The notes beneath the pieces were generated by a model. It ran no database searches and was not told the origin of the DNA. It worked only from the letters and a program-made list of their open reading frames with translations. The position numbers and the translations under genes are program-made. 64,000 nt of DNA from assembly GCF_900176425.1 (NCBI RefSeq), contig NZ_FWXS01000005.1, positions 124,001 to 188,000 on the forward strand. Direction: 5' to 3'. Within the stretch, counting starts at the first letter, position 1, and each line of letters begins with the position of its first letter. This DNA is from Moheibacter sediminis (lineage in GTDB: Bacteria > Bacteroidota > Bacteroidia > Flavobacteriales > Weeksellaceae). Positions 9,026 through 20,272 of this stretch are shown here, in pieces.

Positions 9026-9547
9026 TTGAATTTGGAAACTTTGTGGATTTTGCTTGCTGTACTTTTACCGGGAACTTTAATTGCCGGAATTGCTTATTTA
9101 TTAATTGATAAATTTCTCAAAAATGAAACTTTGAGAAGAGAAGTTGAAGTTAGGAAAATAAATACTTCACAGATTATTCCTCAGCGTTTGGCAGCTTATG
9201 AGCGCATGGCTTTGTTTCTTGAAAGAATTAAACCCACTGGTTTAGCAAGAAGAGTTTCACCTCAATCCACTGCTAAAAATTATGAATCGATTTTAATTCA
9301 AACTGTGCAGGGTGAGTGGGAACACAACTTGAGCCAGCAGATTTATGTAAATCCTGAAACTTGGAAATTGATTTATTCAGCTAAAAATGCAACACAGAAT
9401 TTTCTTCGTCAATGTATGGAAGATTTAGGTGATGCTGCCACTGCACAGCAACTTCAGGAATACATCATCAGAAAATCTATAAATGAAAATGCGCCATCAA
9501 ATGACGCACTTTTAAAACTTCAGGTAGATATTCAAGGAAATCTCTAG
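9026..9547 (+). CDS. Conserved membrane-anchored protein of unknown function
   Basis: 173 residues with one N-terminal membrane segment (about ILLAVLLPGTLIAGIAYLLI), then a soluble helical domain with PQRLAAYERMALFLERIKP and QGEWEHNLSQQIYVNPETW. It looks like a widely conserved Bacteroidota protein (DUF7935-type, from memory); no function is known to me. There is no in-frame ATG: a TAA stop directly precedes the TTG at 9026, so initiation must be at TTG 9026 or TTG 9032. Its stop is one base from the stop of the convergent porW/sprE gene. Confidence 0.8.
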   Translation: MNLETLWILLAVLLPGTLIAGIAYLLIDKFLKNETLRREVEVRKINTSQIIPQRLAAYERMALFLERIKPTGLARRVSPQSTAKNYESILIQTVQGEWEHNLSQQIYVNPETWKLIYSAKNATQNFLRQCMEDLGDAATAQQLQEYIIRKSINENAPSNDALLKLQVDIQGNL

Positions 9548-9548
9548 C

Positions 9549-12008
9549 TTATTTAATCCGAGATCTGGTTCCTTGTTCTTGAGTGGGAATATTGTTATTT
9601 GCAGGAGAATTTGAAGACTTATTATTAGGAGGTAAATCATCACCAGAATCTATGTTACGGCCTGGAGAAGAACTTTTCATTTTCTCCTCTTCTTTTCTTT
9701 TTTGATCGTCTATTCTTTTCTGTTCTTCAGGACTTGCTTTCGGTGTCTCTACATTTGCAGTATTTTTTGTTTTTCCGTCCATCAAATCTATGATTTCCTG
9801 AGCTTTCTTGGCTTCGTCTGTATTTTGATAAGCTATAGTAATCAGCTCCAGAGCATTTCGGAAAGAATCTCTTTCTTCAGTCGCGCCGATTGCCAATGCA
9901 TTTAATAATGAGAATTTTGCAATAATGATTTCTGAAGGCCATTTTTCAATAGCCAGAGCAGTTCTAGTTTTTACTTGTTTGTAATCTTTTTCTTTGTAAA
10001 AAGCATAAGTTTCCTGATAATAATCCAATGCTTCCTGAGTAGTTGGCGTGGTGAAATTAAATTCAGGATTTAAAATATATTCAGCGTAAATTGAATTAGG
10101 ATATTTCGATAAGATTATATTTTTATATTCGTCTGCTTTGGAGATATTTTCAATCTTATTGTTGATTCTATAAATTTGATAAAGTGCCTGTGCATTGGTT
10201 TCTTCGTTTTTCGGCGGAGTTGAAACCAAATGCTCTAAAGTTGTGGTAGCAACTTTCGCATTTTGAAATAAATCATAATAACCAATACCCAATGACAATT
10301 CAGTTGTGTCTCTTTCTACTTTTAATTTATCCAATTCATTTCGTTTGGTAGGGATTTTTTCTAAATAAAATTCCAATTCATATCTTCTTGGATCTTGTGT
10401 GCTTGTCTGACCGAGCATTTCAGCTTGTTGTTCTTCAATGGTCAATCCCGTAGAAGTTGAGCTTCTCCAGTTATCACCCAATCTTACATTTCCCCAGATT
10501 CTTTTGAATTCAGTTTGACCAAATCCTTTTTGAGAAGTATTGTAAAAGTAAAAACTGCTTCCACCACTTTTTCCATCATCGAAGGACGAATTAAATCCAC
10601 CTCCTTTAGTTTCTGTCTGGAAAGAAGTCATTTCAATTTCGGCTTGTTTTTGTTTTTTCTCGTCTTCTATTTTTAATTTAGCAATGTAATCTTTGAAAAA
10701 AGTTTCTTTTTCTTCAGGACTCATATGGGCCAATTTCAAAATACTGTCGTTCCTTTTTACTAAATAATATTTCTCCATCAAAGTTTTCAAAGAAGTACTT
10801 CTTTTGGTAATTCTTTGGATGTCCTTGTCATAGGGAATGACTGCTAATGCGCTATCATAGTAAGAAGATGCGTGGACGTAATTTCCTTCATTGAATTCTA
10901 AATTGGCATAAGTTTCATAGGCTTTCCCACGGATGTACGGGTCAGAAGCCTGTCCTTCAAAACTCATTTTCAGATATTTTCTTGACTCGTCTATCTTTCC
11001 GTCTTTCAGAGCCATGTCGCCTATGGCGTAATAAAATTCGTTTTTTCGGGAAACATAATTTCCTTTTTTGGACACATCCAACAAATGTTCTTTGTAAGAA
11101 TTGTAACTGTTTTTTTCAGGATCGAAATTATTAGCAATCGCCAATTGTGCCTTTACTTCCATTTCAAATCCAGGTTTTAATTGATAAACCCTTGTGAAAG
11201 CTTCACCAGCTTCATTCTGCATATCCATTTCAGAAAATAATTGTCCGATGATATAGTAATATCGTGCTTTTCGTTTTTTGTTTCCGGCATGGTCAATGGC
11301 ATCGTCAAGCTCATGAATTGCAGCCTCATATTCCCCTCTTCTGATCAAATCCTGAGCAAAATATTTAGAAGTATTTTCAGTTAATTGTTTCTTTAAACCA
11401 TCATCTTTATTTAATTTCTCAAGAATCCTTTCTCCTTCAAAAACATTTCCGGTTTGTATGTTTGCCAAAGCCATGTACATTTCAGCTTCGGGCGAATATT
11501 TTTTATGATAGGGAAGATTGGTTCTCATATAATTCAAAGCATCCAGTGCTTCAAACCCTTTTCCTTTATTGTAACGCGCTTTTCCTAAAATAAGATATGC
11601 ACGCGTCATCATCTTGTTGTGTTCTTTTCCTCTGATGAGCATCGAATGTTTTTCAATTGCTTTCAATGCTTTTTCCTCCACCAAATCAAAACCGGTTGCA
11701 GCTGGTTTTTTATTATTAGAAGAATTTCCTCCGGTCTGTTTAAAGTTTGCAGCTTGCTTATCCGCTTCTGCAAAAATGTCTCCTTCGGTAATTTTAGGCA
11801 AAGGGTCAACGGGTAATATTTCAGAATAATTGTCTTTGTATTCTAATTCCAATTCATCAATCTTTTTCTCCAATGCTTCTTCCGCATTGAACAATGTATT
11901 GAACCAAGCTGTGCTGCTGTGAAATGCTCTGTTTTTGAATGAATCCTTCTCTGTCGAGCATCCAACCAAAATTCCAACACAAGCCAACGTAAGTAATTTC
12001 TTTTTCAT
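9549..12008 (-). CDS. sprE: Type IX secretion system lipoprotein, PorW/SprE family
   Basis: An 819-residue TPR-rich lipoprotein. The ATG at 12008 gives a lipoprotein signal peptide (MKKKLLTLACVGILVGC, lipobox LVGC). The mature N-terminus STEKDSFKNRAFHSSTAWFN and the following NAEEALEKKIDELE are typical of PorW/SprE, which is needed for type IX secretion and gliding in Bacteroidota. Many tetratricopeptide-like helical pairs follow (for example DDAIDHAGNKKRKARYYYI). The C-terminus is low-complexity, rich in Glu/Lys then Ser/Pro/Asn. The ORF can be extended upstream to 12077, but that part lacks a signal and is rejected. Confidence 0.87.
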   Translation of the reverse strand: MKKKLLTLACVGILVGCSTEKDSFKNRAFHSSTAWFNTLFNAEEALEKKIDELELEYKDNYSEILPVDPLPKITEGDIFAEADKQAANFKQTGGNSSNNKKPAATGFDLVEEKALKAIEKHSMLIRGKEHNKMMTRAYLILGKARYNKGKGFEALDALNYMRTNLPYHKKYSPEAEMYMALANIQTGNVFEGERILEKLNKDDGLKKQLTENTSKYFAQDLIRRGEYEAAIHELDDAIDHAGNKKRKARYYYIIGQLFSEMDMQNEAGEAFTRVYQLKPGFEMEVKAQLAIANNFDPEKNSYNSYKEHLLDVSKKGNYVSRKNEFYYAIGDMALKDGKIDESRKYLKMSFEGQASDPYIRGKAYETYANLEFNEGNYVHASSYYDSALAVIPYDKDIQRITKRSTSLKTLMEKYYLVKRNDSILKLAHMSPEEKETFFKDYIAKLKIEDEKKQKQAEIEMTSFQTETKGGGFNSSFDDGKSGGSSFYFYNTSQKGFGQTEFKRIWGNVRLGDNWRSSTSTGLTIEEQQAEMLGQTSTQDPRRYELEFYLEKIPTKRNELDKLKVERDTTELSLGIGYYDLFQNAKVATTTLEHLVSTPPKNEETNAQALYQIYRINNKIENISKADEYKNIILSKYPNSIYAEYILNPEFNFTTPTTQEALDYYQETYAFYKEKDYKQVKTRTALAIEKWPSEIIIAKFSLLNALAIGATEERDSFRNALELITIAYQNTDEAKKAQEIIDLMDGKTKNTANVETPKASPEEQKRIDDQKRKEEEKMKSSSPGRNIDSGDDLPPNNKSSNSPANNNIPTQEQGTRSRIK

Positions 12009-12025
12009 AGATAATCCTGTCCTGA

Positions 12026-12033
12026 CAAAACTA
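12026..12033 (-). promoter_or_regulatory. Candidate -7 box (TAGTTTTG) for porW/sprE
   Basis: A minus-strand TAnnTTTG match 17 nt upstream of the chosen ATG, which also supports that start over the longer ORF. Confidence 0.4.
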
Positions 12034-12107
12034 CAATAAAAACGCATTATTTGAAAAAATCTTATATAAGATGTCAAACAATTCAGATATTTGCAATGGT
12101 TTTAATA

Positions 12108-12168
12108 GTTTAAAGTTAAAGGTTTCAGGTTATTTTTATTCTTGATCACCTCAAATTTAACTTTAAAC
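12108..12168. repeat. Inverted repeat between divergent genes
   Basis: Perfect 13-bp arms gtttaaagttaaa (12108-12120) and tttaactttaaac (12156-12168) surround a 35-bp spacer, in the divergent region between porW/sprE and the M23 peptidase. It may be a dispersed repeat or an operator-like site; sequence alone cannot decide. Confidence 0.45.
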
Positions 12169-12198
12169 ATAAAATTTAAACATGGAACAAATTTAATT

Positions 12199-13068
12199 GT
12201 GAAGAAAAAGAAAAATATATTTCGAAAGCTTTTTCAGAAGCATACTCTGATTATTCTCAATGAAGAAGCACAGGAAGAGGAATTTGCTGTACGCCTTAAC
12301 AGGATGAATGTTTTGGTAATTATAGCTTTGTTTACATTCTTCACAGTGATGGTTACCACATTGACCTTATTATATACACCGATTCACGATTATATTTTGC
12401 CCTCTGAACAGCAGGCAGATGTGATTGACAAGCAGGAAGTGCTCAGAATTACAGACAAAATCATCGAACTCGAAAACAAATCCAAAGCCAACGAAATTTA
12501 TATCAATAATCTGCGAGCCATCATTTCAGGTAAAGTGCCGATGCCTCAGGTTAGTAATACCAACAATCAATTTACATCTTCGGTTGATTTGGATAAAGTA
12601 GATTTAGCGCCATCCAAAGATGATTTACAATTGCGCGAAGAAGTAGAACGCGAAGAAATGTTCAGCGTAAATGGTTCTACATCTGGCGGTGGAGATTCCG
12701 GAAATTTACTGTTTACACCACTGAAAGGAATTGTCACTTCAGGTTACAACACAGATGAAAACCACTTGGCAATCGACATCGCCGCACAGGAAGGCGAAGC
12801 CATAAAATCGGTCGCTGCGGGTACGGTTATTTTTGCAGATTGGACGCCTGATACGGGTTATGTAGCCGTTTTGCAACATGCCAACGGAATGCTTTCCATC
12901 TATAAACATAACCTTACTATTTATAAAAAAATGGGGGATGTAGTGAAAAAAGGTGAAGTGATTTCTGCCGTTGGAAATACTGGTGAACTGACCACAGGAC
13001 CGCATTTGCATTTCGAATTGTGGATAGACGGAATTCCTGTTGACCCGCAACAGTACATCGTTTTTTAA
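12199..13068 (+). CDS. M23-family peptidoglycan endopeptidase (LytM-like), membrane-anchored
   Basis: About 289 residues from a GTG start at 12199 (VKKKKNIFRKLF); the upstream TTG extension to 12142 lies in the inverted-repeat region and is rejected. A basic cytoplasmic head is followed by one membrane segment (VLVIIALFTFFTVMVTTLTLLY), a coiled coil (residues ~80-115) and a C-terminal lysostaphin-type domain. Zinc ligands are visible in NHLAIDIAA (His and Asp) and GPHLHFELW (HxH). It probably cleaves peptidoglycan cross-links in the periplasm. The GH3-like gene starts 11 bp downstream, so co-transcription is likely. Confidence 0.9.
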   Translation: MKKKKNIFRKLFQKHTLIILNEEAQEEEFAVRLNRMNVLVIIALFTFFTVMVTTLTLLYTPIHDYILPSEQQADVIDKQEVLRITDKIIELENKSKANEIYINNLRAIISGKVPMPQVSNTNNQFTSSVDLDKVDLAPSKDDLQLREEVEREEMFSVNGSTSGGGDSGNLLFTPLKGIVTSGYNTDENHLAIDIAAQEGEAIKSVAAGTVIFADWTPDTGYVAVLQHANGMLSIYKHNLTIYKKMGDVVKKGEVISAVGNTGELTTGPHLHFELWIDGIPVDPQQYIVF

Positions 13069-13079
13069 TTAAATAAAGA

Positions 13080-14582
13080 ATGAATTTCAAAGCTGAAATT
13101 GCCAAAATATTTGCCCGAGTTATTTCAAAAAAAGAATCCAAATGGATTCAAAATCCCATTGAGACACAACAGAAAATTTTTGATGAATTGATTACTGTCG
13201 GGAAAAACACAGCGTTTGGGAAAGACCATAATTTTAAGTCGATTCAGAATTACGAACAGTTTAAACAAAATGTTCCCGTTCGCGATTATGAAGAATTAAA
13301 AACTTATATAGAAAGAGTTGTAAAAGGTGAGGAAAATGTTTTGTGGAAAGGCAAACCTATTTATTTGGCAAAAACTTCCGGTACAACTTCCGGTTCGAAA
13401 TACATTCCGATTTCCAAGGAATCGATGCCCAACCACATCAATGCGGCGCGAAATGCGTTGTTGGGATACATTAACCAAACTAAAAAACCGGATTTTGTTT
13501 CGGGTAAAATGATTTTCCTGCAAGGCAGTCCCGAACTGGAAGAAAAAAACGGAATCCAGCAAGGGCGATTGTCGGGAATCGTTGCACATTTCGTACCTAA
13601 CTATCTCCAAAAAAACAGAATGCCTACTTGGGAAACCAATTGCATCGAAGATTGGGAAACCAAAGTAGATAAAATTGTAGATGAAACTTTGAACGAGAAC
13701 ATGACTTTGATAAGCGGAATTCCGCCTTGGTTGGTGATGTATTTTGAAAAATTAATCCAAAAATCAGGAAAGAAAAACATCAAAGAAATTTTCCCAAATC
13801 TTCAACTCATGGTCACGGGCGGCGTGAATTACAATCCCTATCGCGAAAAAGTAAAGGAGCTCATGGGCGAAGACCTGCCTGTGGTACAAACTTATCCGGC
13901 GTCTGAAGGTTTCATCGCTTACCAGAATGACATCCATGACGAAGGTTTACTTTTATTATTGAACCACGGAATTTTTTATGAATTCATTCCGACCGATGAA
14001 TTTTTCTCTGAAAATCCAACACGGATTTCTTTAAAAGACGTAGAATTAAACAAAGACTATGTTTTAATTCTCAATACCAATGCGGGTTTGTGGAGTTACA
14101 ACATCGGCGACACGATTCGTTTTGTCAATTTGAATCCTTATAAAATTTTGGTTTCGGGGCGCATCAAACATTACACTTCTGCCTTTGGTGAGCACGTAAT
14201 CGCACATGAAGTTGAAGAAGCCATGAAACGGACGATTGCTAAATTCCCGGCGCAGGTTTCAGAGTTTACTGTTTCACCTCAAGTCAATCCAAAACAGGGG
14301 TTGCCTTACCATGAATGGTTAGTGGAATTTGCTTTGGAACCTCAAAATTTAGAAGAATTTTCTCATGAATTAAATTCAAACATGAGGAAATTAAATACCT
14401 ATTACGACGATTTGATTTCGGGAAATATACTGCGTCCGCTCGTGATTTCAAAAGTGAATAAAAATGGTTTCAACGAATATATGAAATCGCAGGGAAAACT
14501 GGGCGGGCAAAATAAAGTACCGCGTCTTTCCAATGACCGAAAGATTGCAGATGTTTTTTATCAATTAAAATTAATTAAGTAG
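13080..14582 (+). CDS. GH3-family acyl-adenylating amide synthetase-like protein
   Basis: A 500-residue protein of the GH3 (auxin-responsive promoter) family, which in plants adenylates an acyl acid and joins it to an amino acid. The ATP-binding loop is plain (LAKTSGTTSGSKYIP), followed by the TYPASEGF motif and the hinge near LVSGRIKHYTSAFGEHV. Bacterial members are common in Bacteroidota but their substrates are mostly unknown. It follows the M23 peptidase by 11 bp and precedes a DUF2459-type protein by 24 bp, so these three may form an envelope-related operon. Auxin conjugation should not be assumed. Confidence 0.88.
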   Translation: MNFKAEIAKIFARVISKKESKWIQNPIETQQKIFDELITVGKNTAFGKDHNFKSIQNYEQFKQNVPVRDYEELKTYIERVVKGEENVLWKGKPIYLAKTSGTTSGSKYIPISKESMPNHINAARNALLGYINQTKKPDFVSGKMIFLQGSPELEEKNGIQQGRLSGIVAHFVPNYLQKNRMPTWETNCIEDWETKVDKIVDETLNENMTLISGIPPWLVMYFEKLIQKSGKKNIKEIFPNLQLMVTGGVNYNPYREKVKELMGEDLPVVQTYPASEGFIAYQNDIHDEGLLLLLNHGIFYEFIPTDEFFSENPTRISLKDVELNKDYVLILNTNAGLWSYNIGDTIRFVNLNPYKILVSGRIKHYTSAFGEHVIAHEVEEAMKRTIAKFPAQVSEFTVSPQVNPKQGLPYHEWLVEFALEPQNLEEFSHELNSNMRKLNTYYDDLISGNILRPLVISKVNKNGFNEYMKSQGKLGGQNKVPRLSNDRKIADVFYQLKLIK

Positions 14583-14606
14583 TTTTAATTAAAAATCAAT
14601 CTTACA

Positions 14607-15278
14607 TTGAAAAAAGTCTTAAAAAAAATCTTGAAATCCTTTCTGGCTCTTATCGGCTTGATTGTTCTGTATCTTGCTGCGGTGATGATTTTGCCATTAT
14701 TTTCTGTCAATAAAAATCAGGAACAAGCAGAGGAAATTGCCATTTATATTTTGACAAATGGCGTGCATACCGATATCGTTTGTCCCCTCAAAAACAATGT
14801 GATGGACTGGACGACTGTTGTTCCGATTGAAAATACGGTTTCGCAACGCACAGATTTTGAGTACGTTTCTTTTGGCTGGGGCGATAAGGGATTTTACCTC
14901 GATACGCCGACGTGGGCAGATTTGAAATTCAGCACGGCATTTAAAGCCGCATTTTGGCTGGGTGAATCTGCGATGCACGTGACGTTTTATGAAAACCCAA
15001 AAGAGGGTGAGGATTGTAAGAAAATCTGGATCAGTAAAGAGAATTATAAATTGCTTGCAGCATACATCCAAGAATCATTTGACAAAGAAAATGACAAAAC
15101 CGTTTTGATTCCCACCGATATGGTTTACGGGAAAAATGATGCTTTTTATGATGCCAGACGCACTTACAATATATTTTTCACATGCAATACTTGGGCCAAT
15201 AAAGCGCTGAAAGTAGCGAACCAAAAGGCAGCATTTTGGTCTGCAACCGACACAGGAATTTTCAGGCATTATGATTAA
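14607..15278 (+). CDS. TIGR02117/DUF2459-family membrane-anchored protein
   Basis: 223 residues beginning at a TTG codon (LKKVLKKILKSF), with one N-terminal membrane segment (LALIGLIVLYLAAVMILPLF). The body has the family features NGVHTDIVCPLKN, FGWGDKGFYLDTPTW and FTCNTWANKALK, plus the end TGIFRHYD. The conserved His and Cys in NGVHTD and FTCNTW recall a papain-like/NlpC-related fold, but that is inference. The family was named for neighbouring urease genes elsewhere; none are here. It is probably an extracytoplasmic enzyme of unknown role. Confidence 0.82.
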   Translation: MKKVLKKILKSFLALIGLIVLYLAAVMILPLFSVNKNQEQAEEIAIYILTNGVHTDIVCPLKNNVMDWTTVVPIENTVSQRTDFEYVSFGWGDKGFYLDTPTWADLKFSTAFKAAFWLGESAMHVTFYENPKEGEDCKKIWISKENYKLLAAYIQESFDKENDKTVLIPTDMVYGKNDAFYDARRTYNIFFTCNTWANKALKVANQKAAFWSATDTGIFRHYD

Positions 15279-15322
15279 AATTAGAAATAAGATTTCTTAG
15301 ATTTGACTAAATAATTATAAAC

Positions 15323-16003
15323 ATGCGTTTTCTTTTAGTTTTCATCTTTTTTCCTTTTTATTGTTTTTCTCAAGATGCATTATTATTTGAGGAAAATATT
15401 GAAAAATTGAATTCTAAAGAAAAATTTGAAATAATTAAGATTGACTTAAATAATTTGGGAGGTGCTGATTTAGGTAATTACATTAATTATTTAAGGGAAA
15501 ATAAAATCAGATTCAATAAATACAATTCAGTTTTTATTAAAAAAGCAAAATCCACAAAGTATCCTTTTGATTTATACCTTCTGATAAATGAACTATTAAA
15601 AAATAAAAAGAGAAAAAACAAAATAACCATTCAACATTTATTGGTTGATAAACAAAAGATATGGGATGTAAATAATTGGAGTGAACAATTTTGGATTTTA
15701 ATAAAAGAGAATAATTTTGAAATTGGAAATAGTTCACATTATACATGGGATTCTGAAGGAAAGAAACAGTACGATATCAAAAGCTATCTAAGGAGCAAAA
15801 CTGAATTGAATCAACTTGGAAATAATCCTTTATTATTAATCAATCATAAGATAGTAGAATATGAGCCGGGAAAATTATTGGAATTATTAAAAAATATTGA
15901 AATAAATAATATTGAAATATTGGATAAGTCATCATCGATTAAACTTTTTGGTAAAAGAGGAATAGATGGTCAGTTGAAAATTTTTACTACAGAATTAGAA
16001 TAG
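15323..16003 (+). CDS. Exported hypothetical protein with plug-like C-terminal motif
   Basis: 226 residues with an N-terminal signal peptide (MRFLLVFIFFPFYCFSQ). The body is Lys/Asn/Ile-rich, more AT-biased than its neighbours, and not recognised. The last ~40 residues (IEILDKSSSIKLFGKRGIDG, then QLKIFT) resemble the TonB-receptor plug pattern in which a peptide ending YG(S/K)RG..G is followed by a beta strand. It could be a small domain relative of outer-membrane receptor plugs, or coincidence. It has its own leader and no clear partner. Confidence 0.7.
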   Translation: MRFLLVFIFFPFYCFSQDALLFEENIEKLNSKEKFEIIKIDLNNLGGADLGNYINYLRENKIRFNKYNSVFIKKAKSTKYPFDLYLLINELLKNKKRKNKITIQHLLVDKQKIWDVNNWSEQFWILIKENNFEIGNSSHYTWDSEGKKQYDIKSYLRSKTELNQLGNNPLLLINHKIVEYEPGKLLELLKNIEINNIEILDKSSSIKLFGKRGIDGQLKIFTTELE

Positions 16004-16033
16004 GTATAAATACCAATCAATAAATAATAAATT

Positions 16034-16480
16034 ATGAAAAAAATACTTTACATCCTTTTATTAGCATCAGCCTTCACTTTTGCGCAAAAACCACAAGAAC
16101 AAATCAATACTCTTTTAGATAATTGGCACCAAGCGGCGGCAGTTGCTGACGAAGATACTTTCTTTGGTTCGATGACCGAAGATGCGCGTTACATCGGTAC
16201 CGACGAAACCGAAAACTGGAAACGCGACGAATTGAAAGAATGGTCAAAAGAATATTTCGCAAAAGATAGCGCATGGGATTTCAAAAAGAAAACCCGTAAC
16301 GTATATATGCATTCAGACAATAAATTAGCTTGGTTTGACGAAACTTTGGATACGTGGATGGGTGTTTGTCGCGGTTCGGGTGTAGTGATTTTGACCAAAG
16401 ATGGATGGAAAATCCAGCATTATGTTTTGTCCGTCACCATTCCCAATGACAAGATTGATGCTTATTTGGAATTGAAATAA
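16034..16480 (+). CDS. Exported NTF2-like (SnoaL-type) protein
   Basis: 148 residues with a cleaved signal peptide (MKKILYILLLASAFTFAQ). The mature domain reads as an NTF2/SnoaL cone fold: INTLLDNWHQAAAVADEDTF, FFGSMTEDARYIGTDETENW, then strands ending GVVILTKDGWKIQHYVLSVT. Such exported proteins are frequent in Flavobacteriia. Catalytic activity cannot be inferred, as the fold serves both enzymes and binding proteins. Confidence 0.83.
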   Translation: MKKILYILLLASAFTFAQKPQEQINTLLDNWHQAAAVADEDTFFGSMTEDARYIGTDETENWKRDELKEWSKEYFAKDSAWDFKKKTRNVYMHSDNKLAWFDETLDTWMGVCRGSGVVILTKDGWKIQHYVLSVTIPNDKIDAYLELK

Positions 16481-16610
16481 ATTATTGATTTAATTTATAC
16501 TAAAATTCGTTGCTATAAGATTAATTTATCATAAAATTGAAACATCCAATCTGAATTTTCAAATTCCATTGATATTAATTTTTATTTTTAGCTTTCTGAA
16601 AAGCAATTAA

Positions 16611-19581
<2,971 letters not shown>

Positions 19582-19601
19582 CTATTTTGAGAATTATAGA
19601 C

Positions 19602-19636
19602 AATACCTGTCAGGCTTTTAAAACCTGACAGGTATT
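19602..19636. terminator. Hairpin between convergent katG and ssb
   Basis: 13-bp arms aatacctgtcagg (19602-19614) and cctgacaggtatt (19624-19636) with a 9-nt loop, followed by a T-rich stretch on the plus strand. It is well placed to end both transcripts. The CCTGTCAGG/CCTGACAGG core is a recurrent intergenic hairpin in related genomes. Confidence 0.7.
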
Positions 19637-19641
19637 TTAAT

Positions 19642-19971
19642 TTATTTACTACCTAAAAGTAAAATTTCTTCGACACGAATTTCTGTAATGAAACGTTTTT
19701 GTCCGTCTTTGTCTTCATAGTTGCGGTAAGTAAGTTTACCTTCGACAGCGATTTCTTTTCCTTTTTCTACAAACTTCTGCATGATTTCAGCAGTTTTACC
19801 ATAAGCCACGAGGTTGTGCCATTGTGTGTCTTCTACTTTTTCGCCTTTGGAGTTAGTGTAGTGGTCAGAAGTTGCAAGACTTACTTTTGCAAGCATTCCG
19901 TTTTCGAAGTTTACGATTTCGATTTCTTTTCCTGTGCGACCGATGAGCGTGATTTTGTTTCTAAGTGACAT
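19642..19971 (-). CDS. ssb: Single-stranded DNA-binding protein, short form
   Basis: 109 residues forming one OB fold: MSLRNKITLIGRTGKEIEIV, KVSLATSDHY, DTQWHNLVAYGKTAEI, KGKEIAVEGKLTYRNYEDKD, then TEIRVEEILLLGSK. ATG 19971 is chosen; the upstream ORF extension has no family match. The Gly/Pro-rich linker and acidic C-terminal tip used by replication SSB to recruit partners are absent, so this may be an accessory paralog rather than the main SSB. Confidence 0.9.
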   Translation of the reverse strand: MSLRNKITLIGRTGKEIEIVNFENGMLAKVSLATSDHYTNSKGEKVEDTQWHNLVAYGKTAEIMQKFVEKGKEIAVEGKLTYRNYEDKDGQKRFITEIRVEEILLLGSK

Positions 19972-20272
19972 AACTTTACATTTTATAATTAAACATTTCA
20001 GATAAGAGACTTTTCTTGTCATCTCGAATCTCCGCTGCAAAGATTTAAGCACAATCAAAATTTAGTCGGTAGAAAACTATTTAAGTTCGTTTGTATCCGT
20101 TTGTAATTTGCTAAATAATTTTAAATTAGATAATTATAATTTTTTTCAAATTTAATTTTGATACCGATGAATTTGAGTTGATAATTTCAATTAATAAGAA
20201 ATTCTTCATTTTCTTTTCTGGTTTTAGCTTAATTCCCGAACTTCGAACTTCAATTTCTACAAAAGAAAAAAT
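19972..20272. other. 301-bp divergent intergenic region, ssb / pncB
   Basis: AT-rich, without an ORF or strong hairpin. It must hold the divergent promoters of ssb and pncB, but no clear -33/-7 pair was found. A small tandem (gaacttcgaacttc) lies near 20240. Confidence 0.4.
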
